From contig JAAXHH010000034.1 of assembly GCA_012270975.1 (NCBI GenBank), positions 62,001 through 126,000 of the forward strand: a DNA stretch of 64,000 bases. Reading direction: 5' to 3'. This stretch comes from Candidatus Latescibacterota bacterium (GTDB taxonomy: Bacteria; JAAXHH01). Every line of letters starts with the position of its first letter. The first letter of the stretch is position 1. Both the position numbers and the translations under genes were made by a program. This document shows, in pieces, positions 16,050 through 25,494 of the stretch. The notes under the pieces are model-generated. The model did no database searches. It had not been told where the DNA came from and saw only the letters and a list, made by a program, of their open reading frames with translations.

Positions 16050-17135
16050 GTGTGCGAAACCATGACCGTCTCCGACACACCATCCCGCATCCTCGTCATC
16101 CGGTTCAGCTCGATGGGCGATATCGTGCTGACGTCGCCGGTCACCCGGCAGCTGGACCGGCTCTTTCCGGATGCGGAGATCGACTTCCTCACGCGAAGTG
16201 AATACGCTTCACTGGCCCGTGCGTTCCCCGGGGTAGCTGAAGTAGAGTGCCTGTCGCCCGAAACCGGCCTGTGGCGTCTCGTCTCCCGCCTGCGCGAACG
16301 ACGCTATGACCTGGCGATCGACCTGCATGGGAACCTGCGCAGCAGGCTCGTTGTCATGGCCGGCATCGCCGGGCAGGTACTCCGGTACGACAAACGCCGG
16401 TTCGCCCGGATGGCCATCGTCAGAAGGCGCCGAAGGTCCAAGTCCGTCCCCCATACCGTCGACCGGTACCTGGAAACGCTCGACAGGCTCGATACGGCCG
16501 CCCCGGCGCATCGAGAAAGCGCCTATCCTGCAGCGGAGAACAGGCTGCCGCAACTTAAAATCGACGCCGCGGCGGCGGCAAAGGTGGAGGAACGGCTGGC
16601 CGGGATCGGCATCGGACCTGAAGTCCGGGTACTCGGCGTGGCGCCGGGCGCCTCACACGGTCCGAAGTGCTGGCCGCCGGAACGGTTCGCCCGGGTAGCG
16701 GATCACATGGCGAGTTCCCGGGACATGAAGATACTGCTTCTGGGTAACGAAGCGGACCGGCCGATCGCCGGCGAGGTGGCGCGTGCCATGGAGAACCCGG
16801 CCGTGGACTGGACCGGGGCGACCGATCTCGCGCTGCTGCCCGCGGCCGTGCGGCGCTGCGCACTCCTGGTCAGCAACGATTCCGGCCCCATGCACGTGGC
16901 GACGGCCGTGGGCACACCGGTAGTCGGCGTATTCGGCGCCACCCATCCCCGCCTGGGTTTCGCGCCGGTCGGACCGGCGGACGCCGCCGTAACGCTCGAT
17001 TTGCCGTGCAGCCCCTGCAGCCTGCACGGTAACCGTGCCTGCCGGTTCCGCACCCATGCGTGCATGGAGGAACTCGATCCCCGGCGCGTTATCGACGAGG
17101 CGGAACGCCGGATGCCGGTTTTGCGGAGTGAATGA
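16050..17135 (+). CDS. Second glycosyltransferase family 9 protein
   Basis: 361 residues from GTG at 16050, with an ATG at 16062 as an equally plausible start; neither has a strong Shine-Dalgarno. RILVIRFSSMGDIVLTSPV opens the N-terminal half; the C-terminal half has VLGVAPGASHGPKCWPPERF and SNDSGPMHVATAVG, the ADP-heptose-type site. Cys residues in CSPCSLHGNRACRF near the end are typical. It is paralogous to the preceding gene and probably adds another sugar in the same core or capsule pathway. Confidence 0.9.
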   Translation: MCETMTVSDTPSRILVIRFSSMGDIVLTSPVTRQLDRLFPDAEIDFLTRSEYASLARAFPGVAEVECLSPETGLWRLVSRLRERRYDLAIDLHGNLRSRLVVMAGIAGQVLRYDKRRFARMAIVRRRRRSKSVPHTVDRYLETLDRLDTAAPAHRESAYPAAENRLPQLKIDAAAAAKVEERLAGIGIGPEVRVLGVAPGASHGPKCWPPERFARVADHMASSRDMKILLLGNEADRPIAGEVARAMENPAVDWTGATDLALLPAAVRRCALLVSNDSGPMHVATAVGTPVVGVFGATHPRLGFAPVGPADAAVTLDLPCSPCSLHGNRACRFRTHACMEELDPRRVIDEAERRMPVLRSE

Positions 17136-17163
17136 ATACAGGTCGACCGACTGCAGTGCGGAT

Positions 17164-17691
17164 TTACTCGTCGGCGCCGTATTCGAGGAGTGAGAAGACC
17201 GGACGGGCGCCCAGCCTTTTCCGGCCGTCCAGGAAGGATAGTTCGATCAGGAACCCTACGCCGGCCACAATCCCACCCGCGTCTTCGACCAGCTGACAGG
17301 CCGCCGTCGCGGTCCCCCCCGTGGCCAGCAGGTCGTCCACGATGAGTACGCGGTCTCCTGATTTCACGGCGTCCAGGTGCATTTCCAGCGCGTCCTTACC
17401 GTATTCCAGTTCGAATTCGATCCGCCGTGTCTCCGCGGGAAGCTTGCCCGGCTTGCGAAGCGGAACCACGCCCTTGCCCATGTGATAGGCGAGCACCGGA
17501 GCCAGGATGAATCCACGCGCCTCGATGCCGGCCACCAGGTCGATCGATTTGTCCGCGTACTCCGCGACGAAACGATCCACGGCCATGCGAAAACCGGCGG
17601 GGTCCTTGAAGAGCGTGGTCACGTCCTTGAAGTTGATCCCCGGGATGGGAAAGTCCGGCACGTTGCGGATCTTCTGCTTGAGTGCTTCCAA
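17164..17691 (-). CDS. apt: Adenine phosphoribosyltransferase
   Basis: 175 residues, standard size. The PRPP-binding loop is VLIVDDLLATGGTA (near residue 120), with the adenine-pocket region GIEARGFILAPVLAYHMGKG before it and the N-terminal NVPDFPIPGINFKDVT typical of Apt. Converts adenine and PRPP to AMP in purine salvage. The start is TTG at 17691 with GAGG a few bases upstream; no ATG is available nearby. It follows the kinase gene on the same strand by 57 bases. Confidence 0.95.
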   Translation of the reverse strand: MEALKQKIRNVPDFPIPGINFKDVTTLFKDPAGFRMAVDRFVAEYADKSIDLVAGIEARGFILAPVLAYHMGKGVVPLRKPGKLPAETRRIEFELEYGKDALEMHLDAVKSGDRVLIVDDLLATGGTATAACQLVEDAGGIVAGVGFLIELSFLDGRKRLGARPVFSLLEYGADE

Positions 17692-17748
17692 TTCACACCT
17701 CGATTCAAAGTCGATCGATCTGTTTGACAGCGGCGCAGACCACGCAGG

Positions 17749-20553
17749 TCACTGTTCGAATTCCCGGATCCAGTTCTGCACGATGGTGAGGGAAGGGCGG
17801 GCCTCTTCCGCGTTGGCTGCGATGATGAACGACTCCCCGCCCCTGTACACTTCGTAACCGGGAAACCGCAGGTCGTCGACGCCTGCCTGGACGCCTTCGA
17901 AGAGCGCTTCGGGACGACCGAAGCGGAAACCCTGGCCCTCCACCACCGGAACGGCCATCAGCCTGTTTCCCTCAACGTAATACAGCTTGTCGCCCGACGG
18001 ACTCCATCGAGGCGTCCAGCCGCTTAAGGACGAAACCTGCCATCGCCCCGCACCAGTGGGAAACCTGGTCACGAATACCTGCCAGCCGGCCCCCTGGTTC
18101 GACACGTAGGCCAGGTAACGGTTGTCCGGCGACAGGGCGGCCTGGACCACACGTCCCTGGTCAGTAACGAGCACCCGGGGTTCGGCGCCCTCTTCCGTTG
18201 AAACAAACCGTACCTGCCCCCGGTAGGAGTAAATGAGAAACCGGCCGTCATCGGAGAGCATGGGGCTCCGACCCCTCAGCGAATCGGCGGAGAAGACCGT
18301 CATTTCGTCAAGGACATCGAGATTCAACCGCATGAAAAGGGCATTCCCGCTCGAACGGCCGGGATTGACGGCCGGGTAAACCGCGAACACGATCGAGCCG
18401 CCGTCGGGCGTAAAGCTCGGTCTGCTGTAGTTCAGATCCGCAAAAGTAAGCCGGGTGCCGATTCCGCTCTCGAACTCGTACAGCCACAGCGCAGTCTGGC
18501 CGCCTTCCTCGCCTTCCACCAGTACTTGCTTCTCAGTGGGGGAAAGGACCAGTTCGTTGATTTTTGCCTTAGGCTCGCCGATGATCCGGTCGATCCGGCC
18601 GCGGCGATCTACCAGGGCCAGATGCTGGGGTGACTGGACGGTCTTCCGGTAGGCCATGATCCCGTCGTCGGACACGCTCAGCGTATTGACGTGCCGGGCA
18701 ACCAGAAAAGCCTCGCCCGTCAGTTCACCCGACCCCGGCGAAAAGGGGACGGCCCAGAGGTCGTCCTCGGGATGCGTCGTGGTCTCCCGGAAGTACAGGA
18801 GGTGGCCGGACGCATATCCCGCAACATTGAGAAAATCGCCTTCCAGGGGCAGGATTCGGCGGTCGGTCCCCGGCGAACCGGGCGAACCGGGCGAACCGTG
18901 GAACTCCACGGCGATGCGGGCCGCCGTGATTCGGGCGATGGAGATCATCGCACTCAAATCCCCATTCCCCCGGTACTTTTCACTCAGGTCGGCGATCACC
19001 TGCGGATCGTCGGAGGATGAGACCACCGCGTACAGGCGCAGGCCGTACTCGGACAGAACGAGGGGGGATATCAGCGCCCTTTCTCCGTTTGTCCGGTCCG
19101 GTTCCAGCAAGATGACCGAGTCACCGCCGTCTTCGGACACGGCGTATAGCCCGCCGCCGGGTCTCATGCCGGCCATGCTGAAGAGTATCTGGCCGTCACC
19201 ACCCCACGAAATGCCCATCAGATCCCGTTCCGGCAGGTCGCAGAGATGCACCTGGCCGCCCCCGTCCGCCGCGACTTTCCAGAGCGACCGTCTGGCAACG
19301 TATCCGATCTGGCGGCTGTCGGGCGACCAGAATACCCTTTCGATATCCTCCGTTCGGGGAATCGCCCGGCCCTCGTCCTGATCAAGGAAACGTACCCAAA
19401 GGTGGTTTTCGTGGACGTAGGCGAGCAGCGAACCATCCGGCGAGATGGCCGCGTTGTCCCGTCCCAGGTTGTCCAGGCCCATCTGGAATTTGCGCAGCGG
19501 CACGTCGGAATTTTCATACAGCGCCCCCATCAGTGCCGAGACGATAAGCGCTCCGGCGACCAGACCCGCGGCACAGGCTCCGAGCACCACGGGACTTTTC
19601 AGGACGGCAACGACCGACCCCGGCCGCGATACGATGCCGGCCATTCCATCCGCTGGTCCCGCCTCGTATTCATCCCGGCTGTCGGACAGGTCATGGCCCA
19701 CGTCGAGCACGGATTGATAGCGTGACCTGGGCTCCTTGGCCATGCAACGCCGGACGATCCGGTTCAGCTGGGACGGCACTTCGCTGTTGGCTTCACTCAC
19801 CGGCTCAGGGTCATCCTTCAGCGTACTGCTGATGACGGACACGTAGTTATCGCCCGTGAAGGGCCGTACGCCCGTCAGCGCCTCGTACATCATGACGCCC
19901 AGGCTGAAAATATCGCTCCGGTGATCGCCCCGGTTGCCGGTGGCCTGTTCCGGGGACATGTACGCCGGTGTGCCCATTACAGTGCCGGCCTGCGTTAGAC
20001 TCATCGTGGGGCCCGCGCCGTCGGCTTCGTCGGAATTCCCGGCGACGACCCGGGCCAGTCCGAAGTCCAGAATCTTGGGAACGCTTTCCTCCGAAATCAT
20101 GACGTTCGCGGGTTTCAGGTCCCGGTGCACGACGCCCCGTTCGTGGGCGTGGTCCAGGGCGTCCACGATGGGCATGAACCAGCCGTAGCAGGAATCCAGC
20201 GGAAGGGGCTTGCCGGACAGGTGCTCGTGGAGCGGCCGGCCAGGTACGTATTCCATGGTGATGAAGTGCACCTTGCCCGGTCTATGCCGACCATCGTCGC
20301 CTGTGCCTTCCAGGGACGCCTCCTCGATCGCGTATACCTGTGCGATGTTCGGGTGGTTGAGTTTGGCGGCGGCCTCGGCCTCGACCCGGAACCTCCGGAG
20401 CAGCGCGGGGTCGCCGGCCAGGTCTTCCGGCAGCATCTTCAGGGCAACCTGCCGTTTGAGGCGGGTGTCCTCGGCCAGGTAGACTTCGCCCATGCCTCCC
20501 CGTCCGAGGATGCGTTCGATGCGGTAATGGAGGATGGCGTCGCCCTGCTGCAT
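17749..20553 (-). CDS. Membrane Ser/Thr protein kinase with beta-propeller-like sensor region
   Basis: 934 residues. Residues 10-290 are a complete Hanks kinase: GRGGMGEVYLA loop, ALKML Lys, HRDLKPANV catalytic loop, DFGLARV, and TPAYMSPEQATG activation segment. A helix around 320-345 (VVLGACAAGLVAGALIVSA) crosses the membrane. The remaining about 590 residues are PD40/WD40-like blades (ISPDGSLLAYVHENHLW, FWSPDSRQIGYVA, LSPDNRYLAYVS), probably outside the cytoplasm. This layout is common in Acidobacteria, Gemmatimonadota and relatives. A GSPGSPGSPG insert comes from a nine-base tandem repeat at about 18872-18898. Ligand and targets unknown. Confidence 0.9.
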   Translation of the reverse strand: MQQGDAILHYRIERILGRGGMGEVYLAEDTRLKRQVALKMLPEDLAGDPALLRRFRVEAEAAAKLNHPNIAQVYAIEEASLEGTGDDGRHRPGKVHFITMEYVPGRPLHEHLSGKPLPLDSCYGWFMPIVDALDHAHERGVVHRDLKPANVMISEESVPKILDFGLARVVAGNSDEADGAGPTMSLTQAGTVMGTPAYMSPEQATGNRGDHRSDIFSLGVMMYEALTGVRPFTGDNYVSVISSTLKDDPEPVSEANSEVPSQLNRIVRRCMAKEPRSRYQSVLDVGHDLSDSRDEYEAGPADGMAGIVSRPGSVVAVLKSPVVLGACAAGLVAGALIVSALMGALYENSDVPLRKFQMGLDNLGRDNAAISPDGSLLAYVHENHLWVRFLDQDEGRAIPRTEDIERVFWSPDSRQIGYVARRSLWKVAADGGGQVHLCDLPERDLMGISWGGDGQILFSMAGMRPGGGLYAVSEDGGDSVILLEPDRTNGERALISPLVLSEYGLRLYAVVSSSDDPQVIADLSEKYRGNGDLSAMISIARITAARIAVEFHGSPGSPGSPGTDRRILPLEGDFLNVAGYASGHLLYFRETTTHPEDDLWAVPFSPGSGELTGEAFLVARHVNTLSVSDDGIMAYRKTVQSPQHLALVDRRGRIDRIIGEPKAKINELVLSPTEKQVLVEGEEGGQTALWLYEFESGIGTRLTFADLNYSRPSFTPDGGSIVFAVYPAVNPGRSSGNALFMRLNLDVLDEMTVFSADSLRGRSPMLSDDGRFLIYSYRGQVRFVSTEEGAEPRVLVTDQGRVVQAALSPDNRYLAYVSNQGAGWQVFVTRFPTGAGRWQVSSLSGWTPRWSPSGDKLYYVEGNRLMAVPVVEGQGFRFGRPEALFEGVQAGVDDLRFPGYEVYRGGESFIIAANAEEARPSLTIVQNWIREFEQ

Positions 20554-20574
20554 GCGCTTACTCCAATGCGAATG

Positions 20575-21615
20575 CTACTCCAGCTCGTCCAGACGCACGG
20601 GCCGGCCTTCCGCCGCGGAACGGTCGGCCGCGAAGACGACCCGGTGGGATTCGCAGGCCGTGGCCATATCGGTGAGCGGCATCGGGGCGCCCCGCCGGAT
20701 ACTGTCGACGAAGGCCTGGAACTGGGGCTCGTAGGGGTGATCCTGCACGTCGCCCGAATCGATCAATGCGGTCTCGAGCGTGCTCCACCGGCTCCGGTCC
20801 AATCCAGCGAGCTTTTCCGAGTAGAACCGGTTGTCCAGCAGGCTGCCCTCGCTGCCCACCAGGTGGATGTGGAAGTAATACGGTTGCAGACAGTCGATGC
20901 AGGAAGTCACCTTCCCGATCCGGCTGCCGCCCTCGAATTTCAGGATGGATACGCTCGTCGTATCGTATTCGTAAGGCGCGAATTGGGGGCTCGTGGACTT
21001 CGTGTTGTAGCTGGTGACTTCCTCCACGTTTCCGTCCATGAAGAAAAGGAGGGCGTCGAGGGCGTGGCACCCGGCCGTGAGCAGGCTGGTCCCGCCCATG
21101 TCCTTCTTCACGTTCCAGTCGTACTGCCCGTACCAGGGCCCGATACCGTGATAGTAATCGACTTCGGCGTAGTGCAGGTCGCCGAGGAGCCCCTGGTCGA
21201 TGACCGACCGGATGAGGGTGAAGTGGGCGCTGTACCGGCATTCGAAACACACGCAGACCGACACGCCGGCCCGGTCCACGGCACGCTGGATGCGCGCTAC
21301 GTCCCCGGGCGTCAGGGCGATGGGCTTCTCGATGATGAGGTGCTTGCCGGCCTCCGCGGCAGCCACCGCCTGGTCGGCGTGAAATGGATGGGGGGTGCAG
21401 ATGTCGATCACGTGGATATCGGGATCGGAGAGCATCTTTTCGTATTCGACAAAGGACCTCAGCGGCGTGCCGAACTGCGCGGCCAGTAGCAGGTCGTCGT
21501 GAGTCCGGCGGGAGCAGACGGCGGTGACGTCCGCACCGGTCACGGCCTTGAAAGCGTCGATATGCGCACCGGCTACCCAGCCGAGACCCACGATGCCTAC
21601 ATTCAGATTGTTCAC
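20575..21615 (-). CDS. Gfo/Idh/MocA-family oxidoreductase
   Basis: 346 residues from GTG at 21615, which has GGAGG eight bases upstream; an ATG further out (21660) would lie inside the upstream gene. The Rossmann start [18 protein letters not shown], the [16 protein letters not shown] segment and the EKPIALT motif (catalytic Lys) mark an NAD(P)-dependent sugar or inositol dehydrogenase. The C-terminal half is the substrate-binding sheet. It starts two bases after the hydrolase gene stops, so the two are coupled. Substrate is not predictable. Confidence 0.88.
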   Translation of the reverse strand: MNNLNVGIVGLGWVAGAHIDAFKAVTGADVTAVCSRRTHDDLLLAAQFGTPLRSFVEYEKMLSDPDIHVIDICTPHPFHADQAVAAAEAGKHLIIEKPIALTPGDVARIQRAVDRAGVSVCVCFECRYSAHFTLIRSVIDQGLLGDLHYAEVDYYHGIGPWYGQYDWNVKKDMGGTSLLTAGCHALDALLFFMDGNVEEVTSYNTKSTSPQFAPYEYDTTSVSILKFEGGSRIGKVTSCIDCLQPYYFHIHLVGSEGSLLDNRFYSEKLAGLDRSRWSTLETALIDSGDVQDHPYEPQFQAFVDSIRRGAPMPLTDMATACESHRVVFAADRSAAEGRPVRLDELE

Positions 21616-21617
21616 GA

Positions 21618-22223
21618 TCAGCCTCCGGATCTGTGCAACGCGTTCAACATGGTCGTCCACCGATCATGGTCCGTTTCCAGCCTGTCGAGTGAAGTCCGGT
21701 CGAAAGCGAAGGGATAGTGGGCCAGCGCCGCTGCATGTTTGGCGGGATCGTCGGCGCAGCAGTCCTCGACCACCGCGGCCAGGAACCCGCGCTGCACCGC
21801 TGAGACCGCCGTTAAAAGCACGCAGACGGAGGTCTCCAGTCCCGCAACCAGTATAAAGGATTTAGTCGCCTGCTGTAAATGGGTTAATAGGTCCTTCTGA
21901 AGCAGGGCGTCGAAGGATTGCTTGCGAAAAACCGGCTCGCCGGGCAACTCCGCTGCACAAGGCAACACGCCGGCGCCGGACGTACCCCGGACGCACGGCG
22001 TCTCCCCCTTGACCCGGTAAGGCGCCATCCAGTCCACGCCGTCCGGTTCGAACTCCGCCCGTACGTGCACGATGTCGAGGTCGGCCGAACGGCAGTAATC
22101 CAACAGGCTTTCGATCCTTGACGGGAAATCCGGAAAGGCCCTGGCCATCTCTTCGGGCCAGAAATCCCGCTGGACATCGATGAGCAACAGAACGAACCGG
22201 CGCCAGTCTGTCGGGTCAGCCAT
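21618..22223 (-). CDS. Isochorismatase-like cysteine hydrolase
   Basis: 201 residues from ATG at 22223. [11 protein letters not shown] supplies the catalytic Asp; the Lys is in the FRKQSFDAL region, and the nucleophile Cys is in [15 protein letters not shown]. Members hydrolyse isochorismate, nicotinamide or related amides and ureides. It is the first gene of a pair with the Gfo/Idh oxidoreductase. It is divergent from the PhyH gene at 22508. The longer open frame upstream lacks a ribosome-binding site and family similarity, so it was trimmed. Confidence 0.82.
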   Translation of the reverse strand: MADPTDWRRFVLLLIDVQRDFWPEEMARAFPDFPSRIESLLDYCRSADLDIVHVRAEFEPDGVDWMAPYRVKGETPCVRGTSGAGVLPCAAELPGEPVFRKQSFDALLQKDLLTHLQQATKSFILVAGLETSVCVLLTAVSAVQRGFLAAVVEDCCADDPAKHAAALAHYPFAFDRTSLDRLETDHDRWTTMLNALHRSGG

Positions 22224-22413
22224 GGACACTCTTTCGACTGAAGACGAAGCTATGTACGTGGATACGGTCCGAGCGGTGGTCAAACCGAATAGTACAGGCC
22301 CGTAATCTAATTTTACGGCGGGCTCCCGGCAAGACGAAATCCCCGTCCGGCGCGGTGGTCCGGGTGGTTGCCCGTCCTGCCGAAACAAAGATGCGATTTC
22401 TGCCTTCCCACCC

Positions 22414-22481
22414 TTGACATTCCCAAGGGGCGGTGTAGATTGAACGGCAACCCTGATTTACGGCGCGGGCATCGTCCCGCG
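22414..22481 (+). promoter_or_regulatory. Promoter and leader hairpin at the head of the catabolic island
   Basis: TTGACA (22414-22419), 16-base spacer and TAGATT (22436-22441) form a fair sigma70 promoter. About 20 bases into the transcript is a perfect hairpin, CGCGGG (22464-22469) and CCCGCG (22476-22481) with loop CATCGT. The first gene has no clear Shine-Dalgarno, so the leader may matter for its translation. Confidence 0.5.
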
Positions 22482-22507
22482 TCGCATCGTTTTATGGTAA
22501 ACCTTAC

Positions 22508-23701
22508 ATGAATTTCGATCCTCGGAAACTGTTCGAAGACGGTTTCATCGTGCTTCGAGGGGTGGTTCCCCCTGACTGGCTCGGCCCCTTGAGGGACAGC
22601 TTCGAGCGCCTGGTGGAGCGCCAGAGAGAGATCTGGGCCAGGGAAAGAAAACCGGACGACCCGCCCGGTGGGGAATGGGAGGCCGGCCACCAGCCCAGGC
22701 TGCATTTCGAGACCCTCGTGGACGGGGACACGGCCAATACGATGGCCTTCTGCCTCCACGAGCACACCATGGGCGTCAGCAAGCGCATCATGAACGCGGA
22801 AGCCGCGGGCAACACGGGGTTCATGTTCATGTGCAACCCCGTGACCGACCGCGGACCGGCGGCGTGGCACCGGGACATACACCCCATCGACCAGGCGCCG
22901 CTGCGAGGCCTTCAGGACGACCTGCTCCACAACGCGCCCGGTTACCTTCAGTGGAACATCCCCCTCTATGACGACAACGTGCTCTGGGTCGTGCCGAAGA
23001 GTCACCGCAGGGGGAACACGGCCGAAGAAAACCGCTGCCTGGCACAAAACCCCCGGGAGCCGCTGCCCGGGAGCGTACAGGTCGAGCTGAACGCGGGCGA
23101 CGGCGTGGTCTATACCAATACGATCCTGCACTGGGGGAGCGACTACAGCGCCCGGACGAGGCGCACCATCCACCTGGGCTACCGTTCCTACGGCGGCCCG
23201 GTCTTCCCCTACGTCAACCGGACCTTCCGCGACCTCGGCTTCATCGAATGCCTGCCCTCCGACCTGCAGGCGGTTTTCAGAGACATCCGGCGCCGGTATG
23301 ACGAGGAGTCCGACCTGATCGAGTCCATCTTCCGCGCCGCGATCGACGGCGACGAGGACGCGTTCCAGGAAGGCGTCGCCGCGCTGCATCCCGGTGAAGC
23401 GGGCCGGATCGTATGCGCCGTGCTCCTGTCCAAGATCGTCTACAAGATGAAGTTCGCCACCCATCCGGTGCGGACGCATTACGGCAGCGACATCTCGCAC
23501 GACGAAGACCTGAAGCCGCGGTTCACCGACGGTGAGCTGGCCACGCTCTGGCGTCGCTTCGAACCGCTGGACGCGCAAGTACAGTCCGATTCGCTCCAGT
23601 ACGTGCCGGGCTTCCAGTCTGACCCCATGCACTACAGATTCGAGGAAATGCCATCCGGCCTGAACATGGAATCTCTTATTGCGGCGTGGCGGAACAACTG
23701 A
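22508..23701 (+). CDS. PhyH-family 2-oxoglutarate/Fe(II) dioxygenase
   Basis: 397 residues, longer than the other three family members here. The iron site is WHRD (His-x-Asp, near residue 119) with the distal His in TILHWGSDYSARTRRTIHLG, where Arg would hold 2-oxoglutarate. The extra C-terminal 120 residues are helical and unassigned. No strong ribosome-binding site precedes the ATG. It is the first gene of the plus-strand island and is followed by an enolase-superfamily gene after 34 bases. Likely an oxidative hydroxylase of a small carboxylate or osmolyte; substrate unknown. Confidence 0.85.
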   Translation: MNFDPRKLFEDGFIVLRGVVPPDWLGPLRDSFERLVERQREIWARERKPDDPPGGEWEAGHQPRLHFETLVDGDTANTMAFCLHEHTMGVSKRIMNAEAAGNTGFMFMCNPVTDRGPAAWHRDIHPIDQAPLRGLQDDLLHNAPGYLQWNIPLYDDNVLWVVPKSHRRGNTAEENRCLAQNPREPLPGSVQVELNAGDGVVYTNTILHWGSDYSARTRRTIHLGYRSYGGPVFPYVNRTFRDLGFIECLPSDLQAVFRDIRRRYDEESDLIESIFRAAIDGDEDAFQEGVAALHPGEAGRIVCAVLLSKIVYKMKFATHPVRTHYGSDISHDEDLKPRFTDGELATLWRRFEPLDAQVQSDSLQYVPGFQSDPMHYRFEEMPSGLNMESLIAAWRNN

Positions 23702-23735
23702 CCGTTACGATTTCGCGCAACTCCGGGACACCACG

Positions 23736-24854
23736 ATGAAAATCACATCCGTCGCAGTCTGGACCGTTGTCGTGCCCATCATACCGGGCCGTGTGCACAG
23801 TCCGATATACACCGATAAATCCGGGTGGGACCTGGTGCCCAAGCACCTCATCCGGATCGATACGGACACCGAGTTCTCCGGCATCGGGGAAACCTGGCGG
23901 GGCATGCCCATCGAGGAGGTCAGGGAGGGGGCGGGACTGTTGATCGGACGCGATCCGGAGACCATCACACTGCAGGACATCTTCGCCCGGCGCGCCGACC
24001 GGGCGGACGACGACATCACGGTGGGAACAGGTCCGGCCTACGACGCCTATGAGATGGCCGTGCTGGACCTGGCGGGACGGGTCCACGGGCTGCCCGTGCA
24101 CACGCTCCTGGGCGGAGCCGTGCGGGACCGCGTCCGGGCCGACTACTGGATGGGCCACCAGACGCCCGAGGACGGACGCAAGGCCGTGGAACGGGCGTTG
24201 CGGTACGGGTTCAAGGGCGTCAAGATCAAGTGCCGGATCGAAGAGCCCATGTACGAGCGCCTGAAGGCCATGCACGACGTGGGCGGTTCCGAATTCAAGG
24301 TCACCGTGGATCCCAACGAGCGGTTCCACACGGCGGCGCAGACCATCGAGCTGGCCGAGCGCCTCGAGCCTCTGGGGAACGTGGAGGTCTTCGAGGATCC
24401 CATTCCGAAGTCGGATATCGAGGGCTACGAAGAAATACACCGGGCCATTCCCTTCCCCCTGGCCATGCACCTGGGAGACGGTCCGGGCGTGGTCCGGGCC
24501 CTTCAGGCCGACGGGGGCCGGGGCGTGGTGGACTGCGTGAACCTGGGCGGCAGCATGTTCGGCTTCCAGCGAAACGCGGCCACGGCAGCGGCCGCCGGAC
24601 TGCCCTGCTGGCACGGATCGGGAAATGACCTGGGCATCGCCGACACCTCCTACGTCCACGCCGCGGCCGCGGCGCCCAACTGCACCATGGCCTCCGATTT
24701 CGTGGGTGGTTGGACCCGGGAGGACGACCTCATCGTCGAACCGATTTCCTATGAGAACGGATACGTGCCCACGCCGATGAAGCCGGGACTGGGATGCGAC
24801 CTGGACTACGACGCGCTGCAGCGATACACGAAGCATTATGAAGAACTGAACTGA
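23736..24854 (+). CDS. Mandelate racemase/muconate lactonizing enzyme family protein (first)
   Basis: 372 residues from ATG at 23736 (MKITSVAVWTV); the longer frame overlaps the previous gene. N-terminal capping domain then an enolase-type barrel: KIK at GFKGVKIKCRIE (candidate base), VTVDPNERF (metal Asp), EVFEDPIPK (metal Glu), HLGDGPG and a C-terminal His in CWHGSGNDLG. Such enzymes abstract a proton next to a carboxylate, as sugar-acid dehydratases or racemases. The third metal ligand is not obvious by eye. It belongs to the run PhyH, MR/MLE, P-loop protein, MR/MLE, PhyH. Confidence 0.85.
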   Translation: MKITSVAVWTVVVPIIPGRVHSPIYTDKSGWDLVPKHLIRIDTDTEFSGIGETWRGMPIEEVREGAGLLIGRDPETITLQDIFARRADRADDDITVGTGPAYDAYEMAVLDLAGRVHGLPVHTLLGGAVRDRVRADYWMGHQTPEDGRKAVERALRYGFKGVKIKCRIEEPMYERLKAMHDVGGSEFKVTVDPNERFHTAAQTIELAERLEPLGNVEVFEDPIPKSDIEGYEEIHRAIPFPLAMHLGDGPGVVRALQADGGRGVVDCVNLGGSMFGFQRNAATAAAAGLPCWHGSGNDLGIADTSYVHAAAAAPNCTMASDFVGGWTREDDLIVEPISYENGYVPTPMKPGLGCDLDYDALQRYTKHYEELN

Positions 24855-24882
24855 AACCTGCAGAACCACGAAAGGAGCGTCC

Positions 24883-25494
24883 ATGCGGTTGATCGCCGTG
24901 GGCTGCGAATACTCTGGGGTCACGACGCTGATCGACGGGCTTTACGCCTGGGGGAACGAACGGGGCGTGCATCACCATCTCGACGACCACTTCACCATAC
25001 CGGACGCGTACCACCTCGACGAAGAGGAACAGCAGGGATTCCTCGACATGCTGCCGGCCATCAAGGAGCGGTTTCAACGGTTCCAGATCGTGTACCACGT
25101 CCGGCTGATGCACAAGTTCGATCACATCCTCCTCGGCGGGTTCCACATCGAGGAGATGGTGTACGGGCCCCGCTACTACTATCCGGGGATCAACATCGCG
25201 GTGCGGGAATACGAGCCGGACATGCCCGAAGACGCCATCCTGGTCCATCTTCACGCCCGTCCGGAAGTCATCCGGCGGCGCATGCAGACGAACCCCCATC
25301 CTCGCCAGTTGGTGCCGCAGGAAGACGTCGAACTCGTCCTGGACCGGTTCGAAGAAGAAGTCGCGCAGTCGTGGATACACCGGAAGTTCGCCATGGACAC
25401 CTCCGACCTGGCGCCCGCAGAACTGCTGGAGACGTTCCTGGAACGTTCGGTTCCTTACCTCAACACGCGGGACGCACTGACCAGGATGCAATGA
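24883..25494 (+). CDS. Nucleotide-kinase-like protein with a degenerate P-loop
   Basis: 203 residues. The N-terminus MRLIAVGCEYSGVTTLIDGL follows a beta strand-loop-helix of P-loop kinases, but the Walker A Lys is Val (GCEYSGVTT). Later, AILVHLHARPEVIRRRMQTN resembles the lid/base region of thymidylate-kinase-like proteins. It has AAGGAG before the ATG and overlaps the next enolase-superfamily gene by four bases (ATGA), so it is translated with it. The lost Lys argues against ordinary ATP hydrolysis; it may bind a substrate or act as a sensor. No confident family name. Confidence 0.7.
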   Translation: MRLIAVGCEYSGVTTLIDGLYAWGNERGVHHHLDDHFTIPDAYHLDEEEQQGFLDMLPAIKERFQRFQIVYHVRLMHKFDHILLGGFHIEEMVYGPRYYYPGINIAVREYEPDMPEDAILVHLHARPEVIRRRMQTNPHPRQLVPQEDVELVLDRFEEEVAQSWIHRKFAMDTSDLAPAELLETFLERSVPYLNTRDALTRMQ

